A stretch of DNA of 64,000 nucleotides from Helicostylum pulchrum (GCA_025677825.1 JAIXMO010000005.1:434001-498000); one strand, 5' to 3'; counted from the first letter of the stretch, positions 46,294 through 59,774 are shown. Notes: generated from the sequence alone by a model not told the origin. Made by a program: numbers and translations.

Positions 46294-49200
46294 TACAATG
46301 CGAATAACCCTAAAAATGCAAGGAGGTTGTTCTTGTACCAAACAATTCTTTTCTTTTAACCTTTTTCTTTAGTGCAATCACATCTTTTATTTCTTGTTTA
46401 ACCAGCACCCTTTTTGTTTTGTTTTATAGCTTATATTTATCGGGCAGACCTTTCAGTACCCAAAAAAAATAAAAGTGAAGCACATTGCGGCACTTTTTGG
46501 TTGTACACCTCGTGCTTCTACCATTTCAACCTCTCGTTTGTATTTTCACATCATTTAAGATAATAGAATGATAGGGTAGACCTTATTGTGTGTGTGTTTC
46601 AACCTTCCAAACTATATTTATAACCCACCTCAAAAATGCATTTACACTACTCCAAAAAGCAATCAAAAAGATAATTTGATATTCAGCATGATCAATGCTG
46701 TCAGACTTTTAAAAACCCCCACGTTGCGTTAATAATACATGCTTTTTTTTTTTTTCTTATTAAGTATGTCTTATTATGAGAAAAAAACGTGGAAGTATAA
46801 ACAAAAAAGACAAGGGTTTTAAAAAAAGTTTTCTACTAATTGAATCTTACCATAAAATTCTCGTGACCTATTTGACTAGAGAGAGTTATCTGGTAGGTTA
46901 CACTTTTTGATTTTTATAAACTCCATCAGTAAAAGAGAAAAAAAAAGGCCGCCGACCAAGCGAAATCCGTATTTGATTGTTATTTCCCAATTCGTCCTAC
47001 TTCCAATCAGTAAAGCCAGATCTTTTCTTCTTCTTTTTTTTTTAACCTTTCAAGCAGTATACATAGCATGATTTTTTTTAAAAGCTTTTTTAGTTAAAAG
47101 AAATGTATATAGGTTCAATTAAAAAAGTCCCAATTTCTTTTTTTTTAAAAAAAAAAATGCATCTCTCTCTGGCTTACATAGTATGCTGTAATCAAGACTG
47201 TTTTATGCTAAAAAAAAAAAAAAAGGAGTTTTTTGTGTATGTAATGTACGTGTAACAAATATATATTTTTCTGCGGAGTAGTAATAAAACTTATATACTT
47301 CCTAAAGCCTAGATTTTTTAAAAAAATTTATACGGTGTATCATGTACGTTTTATTAGGAACGAATCAATATACATAAATGAACTAAAAAATTGGGATCCG
47401 TTTTTTTTTTTTTAATCAGCTTGAAAACCAGTTACATATATTACCTCAAAACAAAAGAATCGCCGTTTTCGGGTATCTTCCAAGCGACGTTACATTTTAC
47501 ACTAGTGTAAAATAAAATAAAAAGGAAAATTGTGTTCAGTGAATTTTTTTTTTTTTATTGTTCGCAAAAAAAGTTTTTGCAAGGGGTGCAAAAAAAAGTA
47601 TTCAAACCTTATTTCAGGTAGGGCTTTTTAGATAACCTAATTGTCAAAGGTTTTAATACATTTAGGAGTAAAACAAGAAACAATTATCTTTACTAGAGAA
47701 ATTTGGCAAAGTGTATACCCTGATTTGCCTTAATGTCACATAAAATGATAGGTAAAATACTAAACACATTTTCGTTTTTTAAGGTAACGAATCATTTTCT
47801 TGGTATTAACTTTAATCGTTGCACAACGCTAAACAATCACCTTTTTAACTTACTTCCCCTTCTTATATCTCTTTACAACAAATCATCTGCAAAATCTAAC
47901 GTATATTAACATCATAGTATCAATTTTTTTTGGATGTACATCTATTAATGCAGTCATAAGTTTTTTAGATCGAAAAACAAAGGGAACGGAAGCTGGTAAT
48001 AAATTTCGTAAATCAGAAGACTTTAAGCTTTTTAGCTGGCTATTTTTGAACAAAAAGGAGTGTCGCACCGAGAATTTATAAAGATAGGGGCTTTTATGTA
48101 ATTAAATTCACTACTTTATATATATACTTTTTTTTCCCACTAGATGACTATGCCCTTTTCTCTTTTTTTGATAGCGTTTGGTGTAATCTACATACATATG
48201 GTCTATTTTCAATGTTTACGTACCTTGATATGTATAAAAAATAAAAACATTTCCCATTCACCCTTTTTAAATATGGCATATTATTTTTTGTCCTTCTTCG
48301 CAATTTTAAACGGGCTGCTGAGACTGATTTTGTTTTTTTTTTCGCTTTATTCCTAAAATTATAGAGTTGTCCTACTCTTTTTGAATTTTTGGAATTCTGA
48401 ATTAGATAAAAGCGGTACTGAAAACCTTTTTTTTTTTTCTACTGTCATTTTTTTTTTCTAAAAAGATGGCATAGCGCATCTTTTTTTTTTTTAAAAAAAA
48501 AAAAGGTTCTCCCCCCCTGATTCTAAAAAAAAAAATCAGGAACATAGTTTTTTTTTCTAGATTATACAGCTTACCAAAGATAATAGATTATCAAAACGTA
48601 CCTTTCCCCGCTACAGGCAGAGATAACATGATCTCCGCGAAAATAGTAATTTTTACTCTTCTAAATCACACGCATACAAAAAAACATAGTTTTTTTTTTT
48701 TTAAAAAAAAAAAAGAGCGCCCTGTGCTCGTCGTACACTTTTTGACCGATTCGAATATGACACAATTCTTTTTTGGTAAGTCGATAATACGATGCTTTTA
48801 CTTTTTTCGTTGCTAAAGTGCTTAATCTCCTAGGAAAGTAAATTAAATTCGTACGACTCTATGTACAACATTGCCCGACAAAAAAGCCCTGAGATCTATT
48901 AAAGCAAATTCATTACCCTACTGCTAATCTGTACTGAGGCCATGTCATGTGGAAAAATTATTGGCTCTAAATTTTTGATGGCAGGTCCTTTGAGAGAGAG
49001 AGAGAGTCTGCGCCTTAGTGTACAACCTTTTTTCGATTTTTTTTAAAAAAGAATCTTTCTAAAAATCAATGTATATTTCTATCATTCTATAAGATTTAAT
49101 TTTTATTTTATCTTTATAAAAAAAAAGTAGATCTAATGACTGGTTTTTTTTTTATCTTTCTGTGATTACATGATAGACAAGCAGATGTCAAATACACTCC

Positions 49201-51927
49201 AAGAGAAAAGAGTCAACTGCTTGTGTTAATCACTGAAACATGTCACCTGTGGGATTTATATGTGTGTATATATTCGTGGTTTAACTTTTTTTTTAAAAAA
49301 AAACTGATGGAAAATGGCACATGAAAGCTGGGTCATGCAAGAGTTTTTTTTTTCTTTTTTTTTCTGCGTATTGAAAGATCTAAACTCGAGCTGGTGAAAC
49401 TAAAAAAAAAAGCGGAGGGCCAAGAAAAAAAAATATTTTTTTCGTAGCCACTGCCATGAGAAAAAGTTTGAACGTGTGTGGGAATTTCACAGTGATAAAT
49501 ACTTTTTTTTTTTAGAGCAGGAAATAACTAATTAAATTCCTTCCTTCCTCCCCCAAAATTTGAAGATCCTATAATTTTCCCGTCATACAAATCATTTTTA
49601 AAGGCGCAATTCTATAAATATATTTTGTAATACATTTCGCTTCAACTAAATTTAAAGTTTGCATAGGTTCTATTCGTCTTTTTTTTTTTTTGCGATCGAA
49701 GCAAAAAAAAAAGGGGTCATCTTCAAAAAAAAGGAGGCGCGAAACAAAATACAATGGCTATAGCATCATTGCAGCAGTTGATAAAATGCCAAAAAAAAAC
49801 TTGTAAAAGAAAGTTTGAACGTGTTATTCTCAATCAACTTTTTTTGTATTCACAATATGTGTTAACTAAATTACGTGCTACTGAATATACAGTGCCTATA
49901 CGTGTGTGTACAATTTGTTCTTTCAACAAAGTTATATTATGATTTACATATGCTATTACTATATATTGTAATATATAGTAGGTTTCAAATTTGCGGAGGA
50001 AGTGTCTATCAGCACGTTTTCCTCCCCTCATCTCTTTCTTTCTTTTAAATACTCGTCTTTTTTTTTACGCCTACCAGATATCCTCGGCATATAGCCCGCC
50101 TGTCAATTTTTTTTTTTCAAGCTCATCAAACTCAAAAATTAGAACAAATAAAAAAAGGTTATTACTTTTTGGCAGTACAGGGGGTGGAGAAACAATTTTG
50201 TGTGTAAACAATACCTAGAGGGAAAAAAAGAAAGCATTATCTATTCATAAAGAGTGAGAGAGATATGAGGTATATAATATGTCATGTAACATTGGATGTT
50301 TCGGGTATACACTTTAATGCAGGTACGTCAGAAATTTAAGTTAATAAAAAAATTATCTGTAAATTTTTTGTTTAAATTTACAACAGTGACGTTGATACCA
50401 GTTCAATACCAAAAAAAAAGAAGATCCAATCTGTACACTTCAGTTTTGAATCAACAAGATTGAACTGCCAAGATTTGGATCAGAACAAAAGTGCTTCGTG
50501 TTAAGTTTAGCAGCTTATCGGATATGAAAACGTTCAAACCGCGATAAATTTTTTTACTGCTCTCAAAAAAAAAGAAAGCTAAATGATATGCAAAACTCGT
50601 TTATTATTTTAAAAAAGGTCACTTTTTTTCTTGTTTTGAAAAAAAAACATGCAATATAAAAAATATATTTAAAAATAACCTCTAGTGAAATCTGTGTACG
50701 CACTTCTTTATTAAAAACATGCTTGCCTATTAATACAAAATCTGTAAAAGAATCGACTTGCAAAAAAAAAAACGTGGCTTTTCCCCTCCGAGATACTGTT
50801 CAAAATAACAATTGCATGATTTATTTATAGTCAAAACCAAAGAGACTATACCAGCGCGAATTAGATCTATACTGATTAAGTCTAACTGCATTATTTTTTC
50901 CTTACTATTTATATAAACCCTAGTCCAAAAATAAAATAAAAATAAAATATCCGTGGTAGGCTGTCCAAATCAGCTCGTGTGAGTTCTGGGTAGACAAAAA
51001 AAAAAAAACTTGTTTACGTAAAGATTTTTTTTACGAACAGGGAAAATGGTTCCACTAGACGATCGTTTATAAAAACTATTGTAATGAGTCCAGTTACTAT
51101 AATTATATAACTGTGATACTAAAAGAATTACATTTTTTTTTTAAATCAAAACTTTTTATAATTTACAGCTTTTTAAAAATGTATAGTTCTATATGATTTC
51201 TCTAATTCTTTTTTAATAATGCACGCAATATTATTTTTTTTAAAAAAGATAGTTAAAAATAAATCATAATGTTCAACAGCAATTTTTTCGAGATATATAT
51301 GGCAACAGATGTCGTGTTTTTTTTTATTCCAGGTTTTTTTTTTGTTTCATAGTTAATTCTCCATATTTAGATAATTTATACTTTACAAAAAAAAAAAAAA
51401 AAAAAAGGAGAGAGAATCTAACTGTACCATTGAACAGCTTTTTTTTTATATAAATCCATGTACTGTAATAATATTTTTTTTAGAAAGTAATCGCAAGAAA
51501 AGATTGCGTGTGTTGTAGAAGTAGAATAAAAGGTACGCTTAAATCTTTACATAACTTACTTATTAAGGGTAATTTCACCAAAATTAGGTTGTACCAAACC
51601 CAATATTTTTTGGGTAAATAAAAATCATATTTTGTTGTTTTCTACTTAGAGAAAGAGGAGGTGCATTAGAACCATTGTCTTACTAAATTCTACCTTTTAC
51701 TGTATCTTTTTACTACTTTTTTTCTCTCTCTCTCTTCTGAAAAAAAATATTTTGCATTACCATTGCAAAAAGTTTTATAAAAACGTCATCCTTACTCAGT
51801 TAATTATACCTTAAAAATACAATTTCTCCTTTTAAAAATCGTCGTAACTGCCAATTGTGGATAAATAAATACCTAAAAATAAGAAAGAGGTACTCGAAAA
51901 AAAACAGTGTAACGTTATATTATGGAA

Positions 51928-51939
51928 TATATAAAAAGG
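51928..51939 (+). promoter_or_regulatory. TATA box of the first chitin deacetylase
   Basis: TATATAAAAAGG about 90 bases before the ATG at 52019, followed by a strongly pyrimidine-rich stretch (CTCTTCCTTCTTTCC), the usual arrangement for a highly expressed fungal gene. Confidence 0.65.
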
Positions 51940-52018
51940 GAAAGCATTATTCAATTTATTTTTTTATTTTACTTTATCCTCTCTTCCTTCTTTCCTTTTT
52001 CTCCCCAACCCGCTCATT

Positions 52019-53989
52019 ATGTTCATTACTAGCTCCGTATTACTCGTTATCGGAGCCGCTCAAGCTTACGCCGCTACCACTACCACAAGCGGGTTAGCAC
52101 CTCAATTCTCTCCTGTTTTCCCTAACGTTAAGCCCGCCACTGGTGTAGTTACCTCATACAACCCAGGTCCTTACAATAACTCACCTACATTAGATACTGC
52201 TGGATTGAAGGGTTACCCTAACGCCTGGGAATCCCCCAGTACCTCCTCTGCCGAAGTCAAGGCTGCTTACAATTCCATCGATTGGTCCAAGGTCCCCAAG
52301 GCTCCTGTTAGAAAGCAAAAATCTGACGGTAGTTGGGTCTCTGATTCTGACGGAGATAAAGATCCTTACTGTTGGTGGTCTTCTACCAATTGTCTTACCC
52401 CCAAGACTTCTTATTTACCTGACGATATCTACACTTGCCCCAAGAAGGGTGATTGGGGTTTAAATTACGATGATGGTCCATTTAACAGATATACCGACGA
52501 GAACGCAAAGAAGGAAAATCCTTATGCCGAACCCGCTCTTTACAACTTCTTACAAAAGACCAACCAAAAGTCTACTTTGTTCGTAAGTTAGAATAATATA
52601 TATTTATATTTAAATTACATAACTCATGTCTCCTTTTTTTTTTTTTGCTCTGTAGTACATTGGTTCCAACGTCGCTACTTATCCTGCCGCAGCCAAGCGT
52701 GGTTTGAACGATGGTCATCAGCTTTGTGTTCATACCTGGTCTCATCCCGTTATGACTACTCAAACTAATATCCAAATTGTTGCTGAGCTTTACTGGACCC
52801 TTAAGGCCATTAAGGAAGCAACTGGTGTTACTTCTCAATGCTGGCGTCCTCCTCAAGGTGATGTCGATGATCGTGTTCGTTCTATCGCATGGCAAATGGG
52901 TATGAGAACCGTCTTATGGGATGAAGATACCAACGATTGGGATATGTAAGTTTTACAACAAAATTTCTTTTTTTTTAAGAAAAAAAACTAATCTTATAAA
53001 TAAATAGGCCTGCTCCTGGTGGAGGTAACCTTTCTCCCAAGAAGGTCGATGCTTATTTCCAAAACTTGATTAACAAGGAAAAGGCCGGCAAGTACAAGAC
53101 TGGCCACATTGTTCTTGAACATGAACTTAACAGTGCCACTGTCAACATGTCCATGTTCTGGATGCCCAAGATCCAACAAGTCTTTAACGTTGTTCCTGCT
53201 TTGTCCTGTAACGGTATTACTCAACCTTACTGGGAAAAGAAATTCGTCTATCCTACCGATAACTCTGGTAACGTCCCCACCCAAACTGCTACTGCTCCTA
53301 CTGCTACCCCTACCTCCGACCCTGCCACTTGTACCGCTGGTTCTCTTGGTTTAGGCCAAGGTGATGGTTTCAACGGCGCTTGTTGTAAGGACCAAGCTGA
53401 TTGTCAAGACGATTGTCTCAGTGGAACTTGTAACGGTCCCATTGATCCTAACCCTGCCACCAAGACTTCTACTACTGCTGTTCCCACTGCTACCCCTTCT
53501 GCCTGTACTTCTGGTTCTCTCGGTTTAGGTAAGGGTGATGGTTTCAACGGTGCTTGTTGTAAGGACCAAGCTGATTGTCAAGACGATTGTCTCAGTGGAA
53601 CTTGTAACGGTCCCATTGATCCTAACCCTGCCACCAAGACTTCTACTACTGCTGTTCCCACTGCTACCCCTTCTGCCTGTACTTCTGGTTCTCTCGGTTT
53701 AGGTAAGGGTGATGGTTTCAACGGTGCTTGTTGTAAGGATCAATCTGATTGTCAAGACGATTGTCTTAGCGGTAAATGTAACGGACCTGTTAACACCAAG
53801 ACCAGCACTACCAAGAAGACCACTACCACCAAGAAGCCTACTACTACCACTACCAAGAAGCCTACCACTACTGGTACTTGTATTGCCGGTGCTAGAGGAA
53901 AGAAGAGAGGAAATGGTGACACCGGTTACTGTTGTTCTTCCAGCGATGATTGTATTGAAACCTGTCGTAGCGGTACCTGTGGCCTTTAA
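52019..53989 (+). CDS. Chitin deacetylase with four Cys-rich repeats
   Basis: Exons 52019-52582, 52656-52945 and 53008-53989 give 611 residues. Residues 1-20 are a signal peptide. The carbohydrate esterase 4 (NodB) domain shows motif 1 YDDGPFNRYT, motif 2 HTWSHPVMTT, motif 3 RPPQGDVDDR, motif 4 TNDWDM and motif 5 IVLEHE, so the metal ligands and catalytic Asp/His are present. It should convert chitin to chitosan at the wall. The C-terminal 230 residues hold three copies of GDGFNGACCKDQ(A/S)DCQDDC-type Cys repeats, joined by Thr/Pro-rich linkers, plus a fourth divergent unit (CIAGARGKKRGN...CCSSSDDC). They may bind chitin, by resemblance to small Cys-rich modules. Codon bias is strong. There is no clear GPI tail. 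Confidence 0.92.
53348..53869 (+). repeat. 174-base in-frame tandem repeats in the chitin deacetylase tail
   Basis: Repeat starts at 53348, 53522 and 53696, exactly 174 bases (58 codons) apart. Each unit encodes one Cys module (six Cys) plus a Thr/Pro linker. Copies 1 and 2 are almost identical at base level over the full unit; copy 3 matches in its module and then diverges in the linker. Confidence 0.93.
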
Positions 53990-54532
53990 ATAGCTCACAA
54001 TTTTAATTCCCTCCTTCCCTTCATTTCACTTTTATAATCCTTTTAAGCATACCTGTACTTTTATTACAAATGTCTGTAAAATAAACTTGATCAAAATTTT
54101 GATAATTCAATGTATTTTTTTTTTTTCTCTCTTTTTTGAAAAGCGGTTATATAATACAAAAAAAAATCATCGTCATATTGACTTTAGGTAATAGCGCTTT
54201 AAAGTGTACTGTTACAAATTTTAATTATTTGACAGTACAACATCCTAGGATGCTTGTACATATTGTTACGTTGATATTTTTAAGTTTAACACAAATTTTG
54301 GCAGCTCACATCAAACATGTTAAGACCAGGTTTTTAGTTGACATTAACTAACTAAACTGTTTTTGGTTTAGTAGTTTTAAATTTTGCATATATGTCCTTG
54401 AATTTATGCATTTGTTATTTAACAACCAATAAACAATTGAAAAAAAAAATATGTTACATGTTACAATCTTTTTTTTTTTATTAAATTATGTTCGTACAAA
54501 GTAGGATAAAAAAAAGTTTCCTTTTTTTTTTT
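53990..54532. other. Spacer between the convergent chitin deacetylase genes
   Basis: Tail-to-tail 3' flank with AATAAA-like signals near 54079 and 54428 and T runs on both sides. No gene is supported. A 71-codon ORF at 54136-54351 has no recognisable features. Confidence 0.55.
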
Positions 54533-56270
54533 CTAGATGTTACAGGTTCCACTACGACATACAGCGAGACAATCATCACTAGAAGTACAACAATATCCAG
54601 TTTTACCGGAACCATTCTTCTTTCCGCTAACACCGGCAATACAAGAAGTAGTGGGCTTCTTGGTAGTGGTTTTACTGGCGGTCTTGGTAGTGGTTTTGGT
54701 AGGTGTCTTGGTAGGTGTTTTAGTGGTTGTCTTAGTAGTAGTTGTCTTAGTAGTAGTAGGTTTGGCCGTAGAAACGTTTGTGATAGTAGTCTTAACGGGG
54801 TTAAAGATTCCGTTACAAGAACCGCTAAGACAGTTATCAAGACAATCTTGTTCGGTCTTGCAACAGTAACCGTTATATCCATCGCCAAAACCTAATCCAA
54901 AGGATCCGGGGACACATGCGCCGTTTGTAGGAGTAGGAGTAGCAGATGTTTTGGTACCTGGGGTAGTGGTAGCAGGAGGTTTACTAGTAAAAGTAGCGGG
55001 AGGGTTTTCAGGGTTACTAATAGGGTACACGAAATTAGTTTCCCAATAAGGTTGAGTTATGCCATTACAAGCTAATGCAGGAATCACATTAAAAACGTTT
55101 TGAAGCCTGGGAAGCCAAAACATTGTCATATTGACAGTTGCACTATTAGTTTCATGCTGAAGAACAATATGACCCGCTGAATCTTTTCCAGATTTATAGC
55201 TGTCAATTCTTTCTTGGAAGAAGGCATCTACCTTCTTAGGAGAAAGATTTCCTCCTCCAGGAGCAGGCCTATCAAAAAAAGAGAGAGAAAAGTTTAATTT
55301 TTTTTTCGGTGGTTTATAAGAGTAACAAAACTTACATGGCCCAATCATTAGTATCTTGATCCCAAAGGATATTTCTCATACCCATTTGCCATGCAATAGC
55401 ACGGACTCTATCATCAACATCGCCTTGAGGAGGACGGAAACATTTGGATGTAACACCTGTAGCTGCCTTGATAGCTTTAAGTGTCCAATAAAACTCAGCA
55501 ACAATTTGAGCATTAGTTTGAGTAGTAAGAGGAGGATGAGACCAACTATGTACACAAAGATGGTGACCATTGTTCAAACCACGTTTGGCTGCGGCAGGAT
55601 AATTAGCAACATTAGAACCAATATACTAAAATGTGAAATTACTCGTTAGATGCAAGAGATAAAAAAAAGGGGGGGAAATATAAAGAAGATATGAAATATT
55701 TACAAAAAGAGAGGTATAAGCATTATGAGTAGCTAAAAAGTTATAAAGAGCAGGCTCTGCATAAGGATTTTCCTTATCGGCATTAGAATCAGTGTATCTA
55801 TTGAAAGGCCCATCATCATGGTTAAGACCCCAATCACCCTTATTGGGACAAGTGTATATATCTGGGGGCAAGTAAGATACGCGAGGAGTGAGACAATTAG
55901 TTGAAGACCACCAGCAGTAAGGGTCGTTTGCACCGTCAGAACTGGAAACCCAGCTGCCGTCTGATGTTTGCTTTCTAACAGGAGCCTTGGGGACCTTGGA
56001 CCAATCGATAGAATTGTAAGCAGCTCTAACTTCTGGAAGTTCAGTAGGAGGAGCTTTCCAAGGTTCAGGAAACCCTTCAAGTTTTTCATAACTTAATGTG
56101 GTGGAAGTATCATATGGACCAGCACTGTAAGAAGTGACGACACCAGTAGGAGCCTTAAGGTTAGGGAAAATTGGAGAGAATTGAGGAGCATAACCACTAC
56201 TTGTAATAGTTGCAGCATAAACTTGTTGGGCAACAAGTGTAGCCAAAACAATAGAGTGAGAAATCAACAT
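54533..56270 (-). CDS. Chitin deacetylase paralogue
   Basis: Exons 56270-55704, 55625-55336 and 55268-54533 give 530 residues. Intron positions match those of the plus-strand paralogue exactly (after the SLF/TLF codon and within the Met codon of the AM-P/DM-P join), so the two arose by duplication. Signal peptide MLISHSIVLATLVAQQVYA. CE4 motifs: HDDGPFNRYT, HSWSHPPLTT, RPPQGDVDDR, TNDWAM and IVLQHE. The tail has two Cys modules only (GDGYNGYCCKTEQDCLDNC and a CIAGVSGKKNGSG unit), separated by a Thr/Lys-rich linker of TKTP(T)-type repeats. Codon use is weaker than in the paralogue, suggesting lower or stage-specific expression. Confidence 0.92.
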
Positions 56271-58095
56271 CCTGTTATATAAAAAGAAATGAGTGTAAAA
56301 AAAGATAAATAAATAAAAAAAAGAAGGGGGACCACTTGAAATCAAGAACAGTTTATATTCTTTTTTTTTTTTTTTTTTTTTTTTTTCGAGTTGGGATAAC
56401 AACACCGAAAAAAAACGTACATGTAACACTGGACATAATTACTCACTGTTTTATTCCTTTTTAAGCGCATTTATTTTCATTCAGTAAATTGATCGCCATG
56501 CCTATCTGATAATCGAAATTATAAGTATATTTAAAAAAAGATTTAAAGTTACATCTCCCAAACAAAAAGTAATAATACTATGAATACTGAACTATTTATC
56601 GCTCCCCTATATTTAAAAATATAAATTACTTGTAAGTTCCGTTCTTTTCTTTTGTCTCTCTTTTTTTTTTACTGTATCCACTTGGTTAATTATACGAGAT
56701 GCCCGGAACAGGCTTAAAACGAAGAGATAAATGTAACGCAGCAAAAAAAACAAAGTCCGCATGTCTTTTTTCTTGTTAAATGAGGGGGATCAAGAAAAGG
56801 GTGTTGTAAACACTTATTAGGCACATTACAACCCCCTTCCTCTCAAACGTATCTATAGTACGAAAAGGAGATAACGAACTCTGTTAAGGCCTAATACGGC
56901 ACTCCTTGTAAAAAAAAAAAACGCACATCTATCATAAAATATGCCTTTTGTTGTTTCATTTTTATTAGAAAGGGTTTATCCAAACATTTATCGTGATTCC
57001 ACACTGACGTTTAAGCCGTTACTCCTCTCTCTCTCTCTCTCTATAGGAGGGCCTTCTTTTTCTTCTTTTTTTCTTTTACCCAATTACAACTAATATTTAC
57101 TTTTTTAAAGTATTTATTTGTGTAAGTAGTAAGTATCTATTTATGTCGTAATTAACATCAATTGCATTTGACGCGCCACAAAGACATTTATTACAACTGT
57201 GTAACAACTGCTTAATGTGATAATTGTTAAAATTAAAACATAAACCTGTGTATTTACCGGGAAAATAAGAAAGGACAAGTATGGTTGAGAAAAAAAAAGG
57301 GGAAAAAAAAGAGCTATTAATACTTTGAAACTTCAATACACATATATATAAACAACCCAGGTTTTCATCAATAGTTATAAAAGAAGCTGTTTTTAAAAAA
57401 AAAGTAGTTCTCTACTCTTGTGAGAAAGGATTTTTATAAGTATGAAATAAATAGTGTCGAAAAGGCTCTTTGTGTTTTCACATCTGTCAATATATAATAA
57501 GTGAAATAGGAGTAACGGAGAAAGGGAAAATTAAACATGTTTTAATTTTCCATAACCGAGTGTTCTCCACCTAGTAAAAAAAAAAAAAGTACAGGTATGG
57601 GTACCTATTGGTCAATAAATGACGGTTAATTTAATACACTCCTTTATCCAAATACAAAACATGCTTCATATGACCTATTGTTCTTTTTTGATGTCTAGGG
57701 AATTTATTTCGACGACGTTTTGCTTACCGTCAGAGGTTAAATATCAATCTAGGCTCTCCGATTCATACAATCCCCTTTTTTTAAGTTAATTATACGTGAT
57801 GGTTGTTTTCGCTAAATTGCATAAATGTATATGTATACATTTCCAGATCTCCTATGTATAGACTGATACATAACAGCCACGACCATACATAGATTGTGTT
57901 TTGGAGTGATTGGTATATGTATTATCTTTTGAGCCAATGCGCGTGTGGGGATATAAACTATAAGGTCATTACACGTTTTTAAGCTTTATTTGAAAACAAA
58001 TACTAAATAATCCTTAATTTTAATGAATTTTATTATTAGTGACTCTATGTCTATATTATATCTATCGTAAAGCTTTTTTTTCTTTCTTTCTTTTT
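56271..58095. other. Gene-free intergenic region
   Basis: Upstream flank of the second chitin deacetylase and downstream flank of the NDUFAF6-like gene. A CT microsatellite occurs near 57027-57044 and a long T run near 56360-56386. No supported ORF or RNA gene. Confidence 0.55.
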
Positions 58096-59349
58096 TTAAA
58101 TGGTTCTAGATTTAAATGATTTCCACATAATTAAAGGTAATTTCCAATCCTTCTTTTGCAACTTGACGTCAAACACATTAAAGTTTGATTTTTCAAGGTT
58201 TTCCAAGTACTTGATATGAGGAACCTAATAAAACCCAAATCAGTAAATCAACAAACATTTTAAAAAAAGAATATAACTTACAGCAGCTAATAAAGCAGGG
58301 AAAGCGGCATCAGGAACTTGTGCCATTATTGATCTAGCAGTAAGCAATTGATCATATGCAGCAGTAGCTACATCATAAACGGCATCTTCCATACCATCGA
58401 TCTCTCCACGGAACACATTTTCTTGTACAATACCATACTATCAACAACAACAAAAACGCATGATAAATATCACTTTGTTTTTATAAATCCACTTTTTCGT
58501 TATATATATATATTACCTTTGCTGTAATTTCTGCAGGCAAAACAAGACGCTTTTGACTGACATGGAATGGTAATGAACGTAAGAATGTAGAGAATCCAAT
58601 CATTTTTCCGATATGGCTAATGACATGATCGGAATTAACATCTTTAACACCAAGTGATTCAAGTTGAAGATATAATAAGCTAGATTGGGTATTTTCAGAA
58701 TAAGTTTCCATATCCTTAATTGTCATAAATTGATGATCATCCAAGTTACTAGTCTATAACAGCTTTAATATTTCAAGTGTACACGCTTTTCTTTTTGAAT
58801 ATGCCTCTTACTCTTTCTGTAATGATACGTTTCATCCACATGGATGACATGGTAGAGGTCTTTAATGCTTCTGCAAGTGCTAAAGCAATTGGTTGTTGTG
58901 GAGGATTTCCCTATAACGATATTAACTATTTATCCTATACCATTTCAAATCGGTTCATATTTCGTTTCGTTTAACTTACTGCATAAATTTGATCTACTGT
59001 ATCTTTCCAAAACTGCATTCTCATTTTACCAATTTCTGTTTTTGACACATTTTCACGAATAGATGCTAATTCGACGTTAAAGGCTCTAATAGCGTACTGG
59101 GCATTTCTTTTATCTGCAGGGAAAAAAGGAACACAAAGGTATCCTTCATAGTCCCGTTGTCTAATAATAAAAAGAGATTTGAATAAGGGAGTTTGAAGGG
59201 GGAGGGGGTGAATGTATATTTTACCTGACAGAGTCTTTACAATACTGTAAAGCATTTTGCATACGCTCAGGAGTTACAGGAGTAGAATAGTTCTTGGCAT
59301 GCTTTAATTGAAAAAAGATACGAGATCTTGATTGTAATAATAAGCTCAT
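58096..59349 (-). CDS. Mitochondrial complex I assembly factor, NDUFAF6-like
   Basis: About five or six exons from ATG 59349, roughly 320 residues. The basic N-terminus (MSLLLQSRSRIFFQLKHAKN) looks like a mitochondrial targeting sequence. The body is the squalene/phytoene synthase-like fold: GYLCVPFFPADKRNAQYAI, then RAFNVELASIRENVSK, MRMQFWKDTVDQIYAV, GNPPQQPIALALAEAL, ENTQSSLLYLQLESLG and SHIGKMIGFSTFLRSLPFH. These blocks track the NDUFAF6 order. The family lacks the DxxD catalytic pairs of true synthases and assists ND1 insertion into complex I. The promoter lies in the 180 bases before the inverted block C. Confidence 0.9.
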
Positions 59350-59774
59350 GGTTGTGGTAATGTAAGGTTTTTTCTTAAAAATAGCTTATTACCCTGGAGC
59401 GGGACAAAAACAAAAGACAACTAAAAAAAACCCAGTCCAAAAAGCGCTCCAGCGGTCACTTGGTATTTGCATTAAAGACCTATTCTTATAAATTTGGCTT
59501 TATCAAAAATATTTTTATTTCGGACAAAATGAAAAGACGAGTTTTTTTATTGAAGAAAAAGGATTCAAGCTCTCAGTTGTAAATAGCTAATTTTTGAGCG
59601 TCTTTGAAGATCATTGCGTACTAGCCTCTCCTGGAGCAACAGCCTGCCCAAGATCAGTCAAGTGTTTCAATCTAGAACTAAAAAAAAAGATAGGTGATAT
59701 AGTTTTTGATTTTATATGTGTACTTTTTATATTACTACGGTACCAAGTAATTTTCTAGCTTTAGGTTAGCAGCA

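Larger units (their letters stand above)
45742..52018. other. 6.3-kb gene-free region with many homopolymers
   Basis: No convincing coding sequence on either strand. Seen: an AGC trinucleotide run near 46264-46291; T(n)A(n) homopolymer junctions near 47139-47157, 48480-48504, 48689-48713 and 49286-49302; an AG microsatellite near 48993-49006; many poly-A and poly-T tracts. Short ORFs at 47883-48068, 48144-48356 and 49754-49942 were looked at and not accepted. It separates two divergent genes, the GATA/PHD gene and the first chitin deacetylase, so it probably holds regulatory DNA. No tRNA or rRNA was recognised. Confidence 0.6.

Noticed and set aside
49754..49942. 62-codon ORF with two Cys pairs
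   Set aside because: Cys spacing suggested a finger, but there is no matching His or context and the surroundings are homopolymer DNA.
53699..53998. Thr/Ser-rich ORF antisense to the chitin deacetylase tail
   Set aside because: Shadow of a repetitive coding region with strong codon bias.
54488..54895. 135-codon plus-strand ORF over the second chitin deacetylase
   Set aside because: Shadow of the Thr/Lys linker; the minus-strand frame is the paralogue's final exon.
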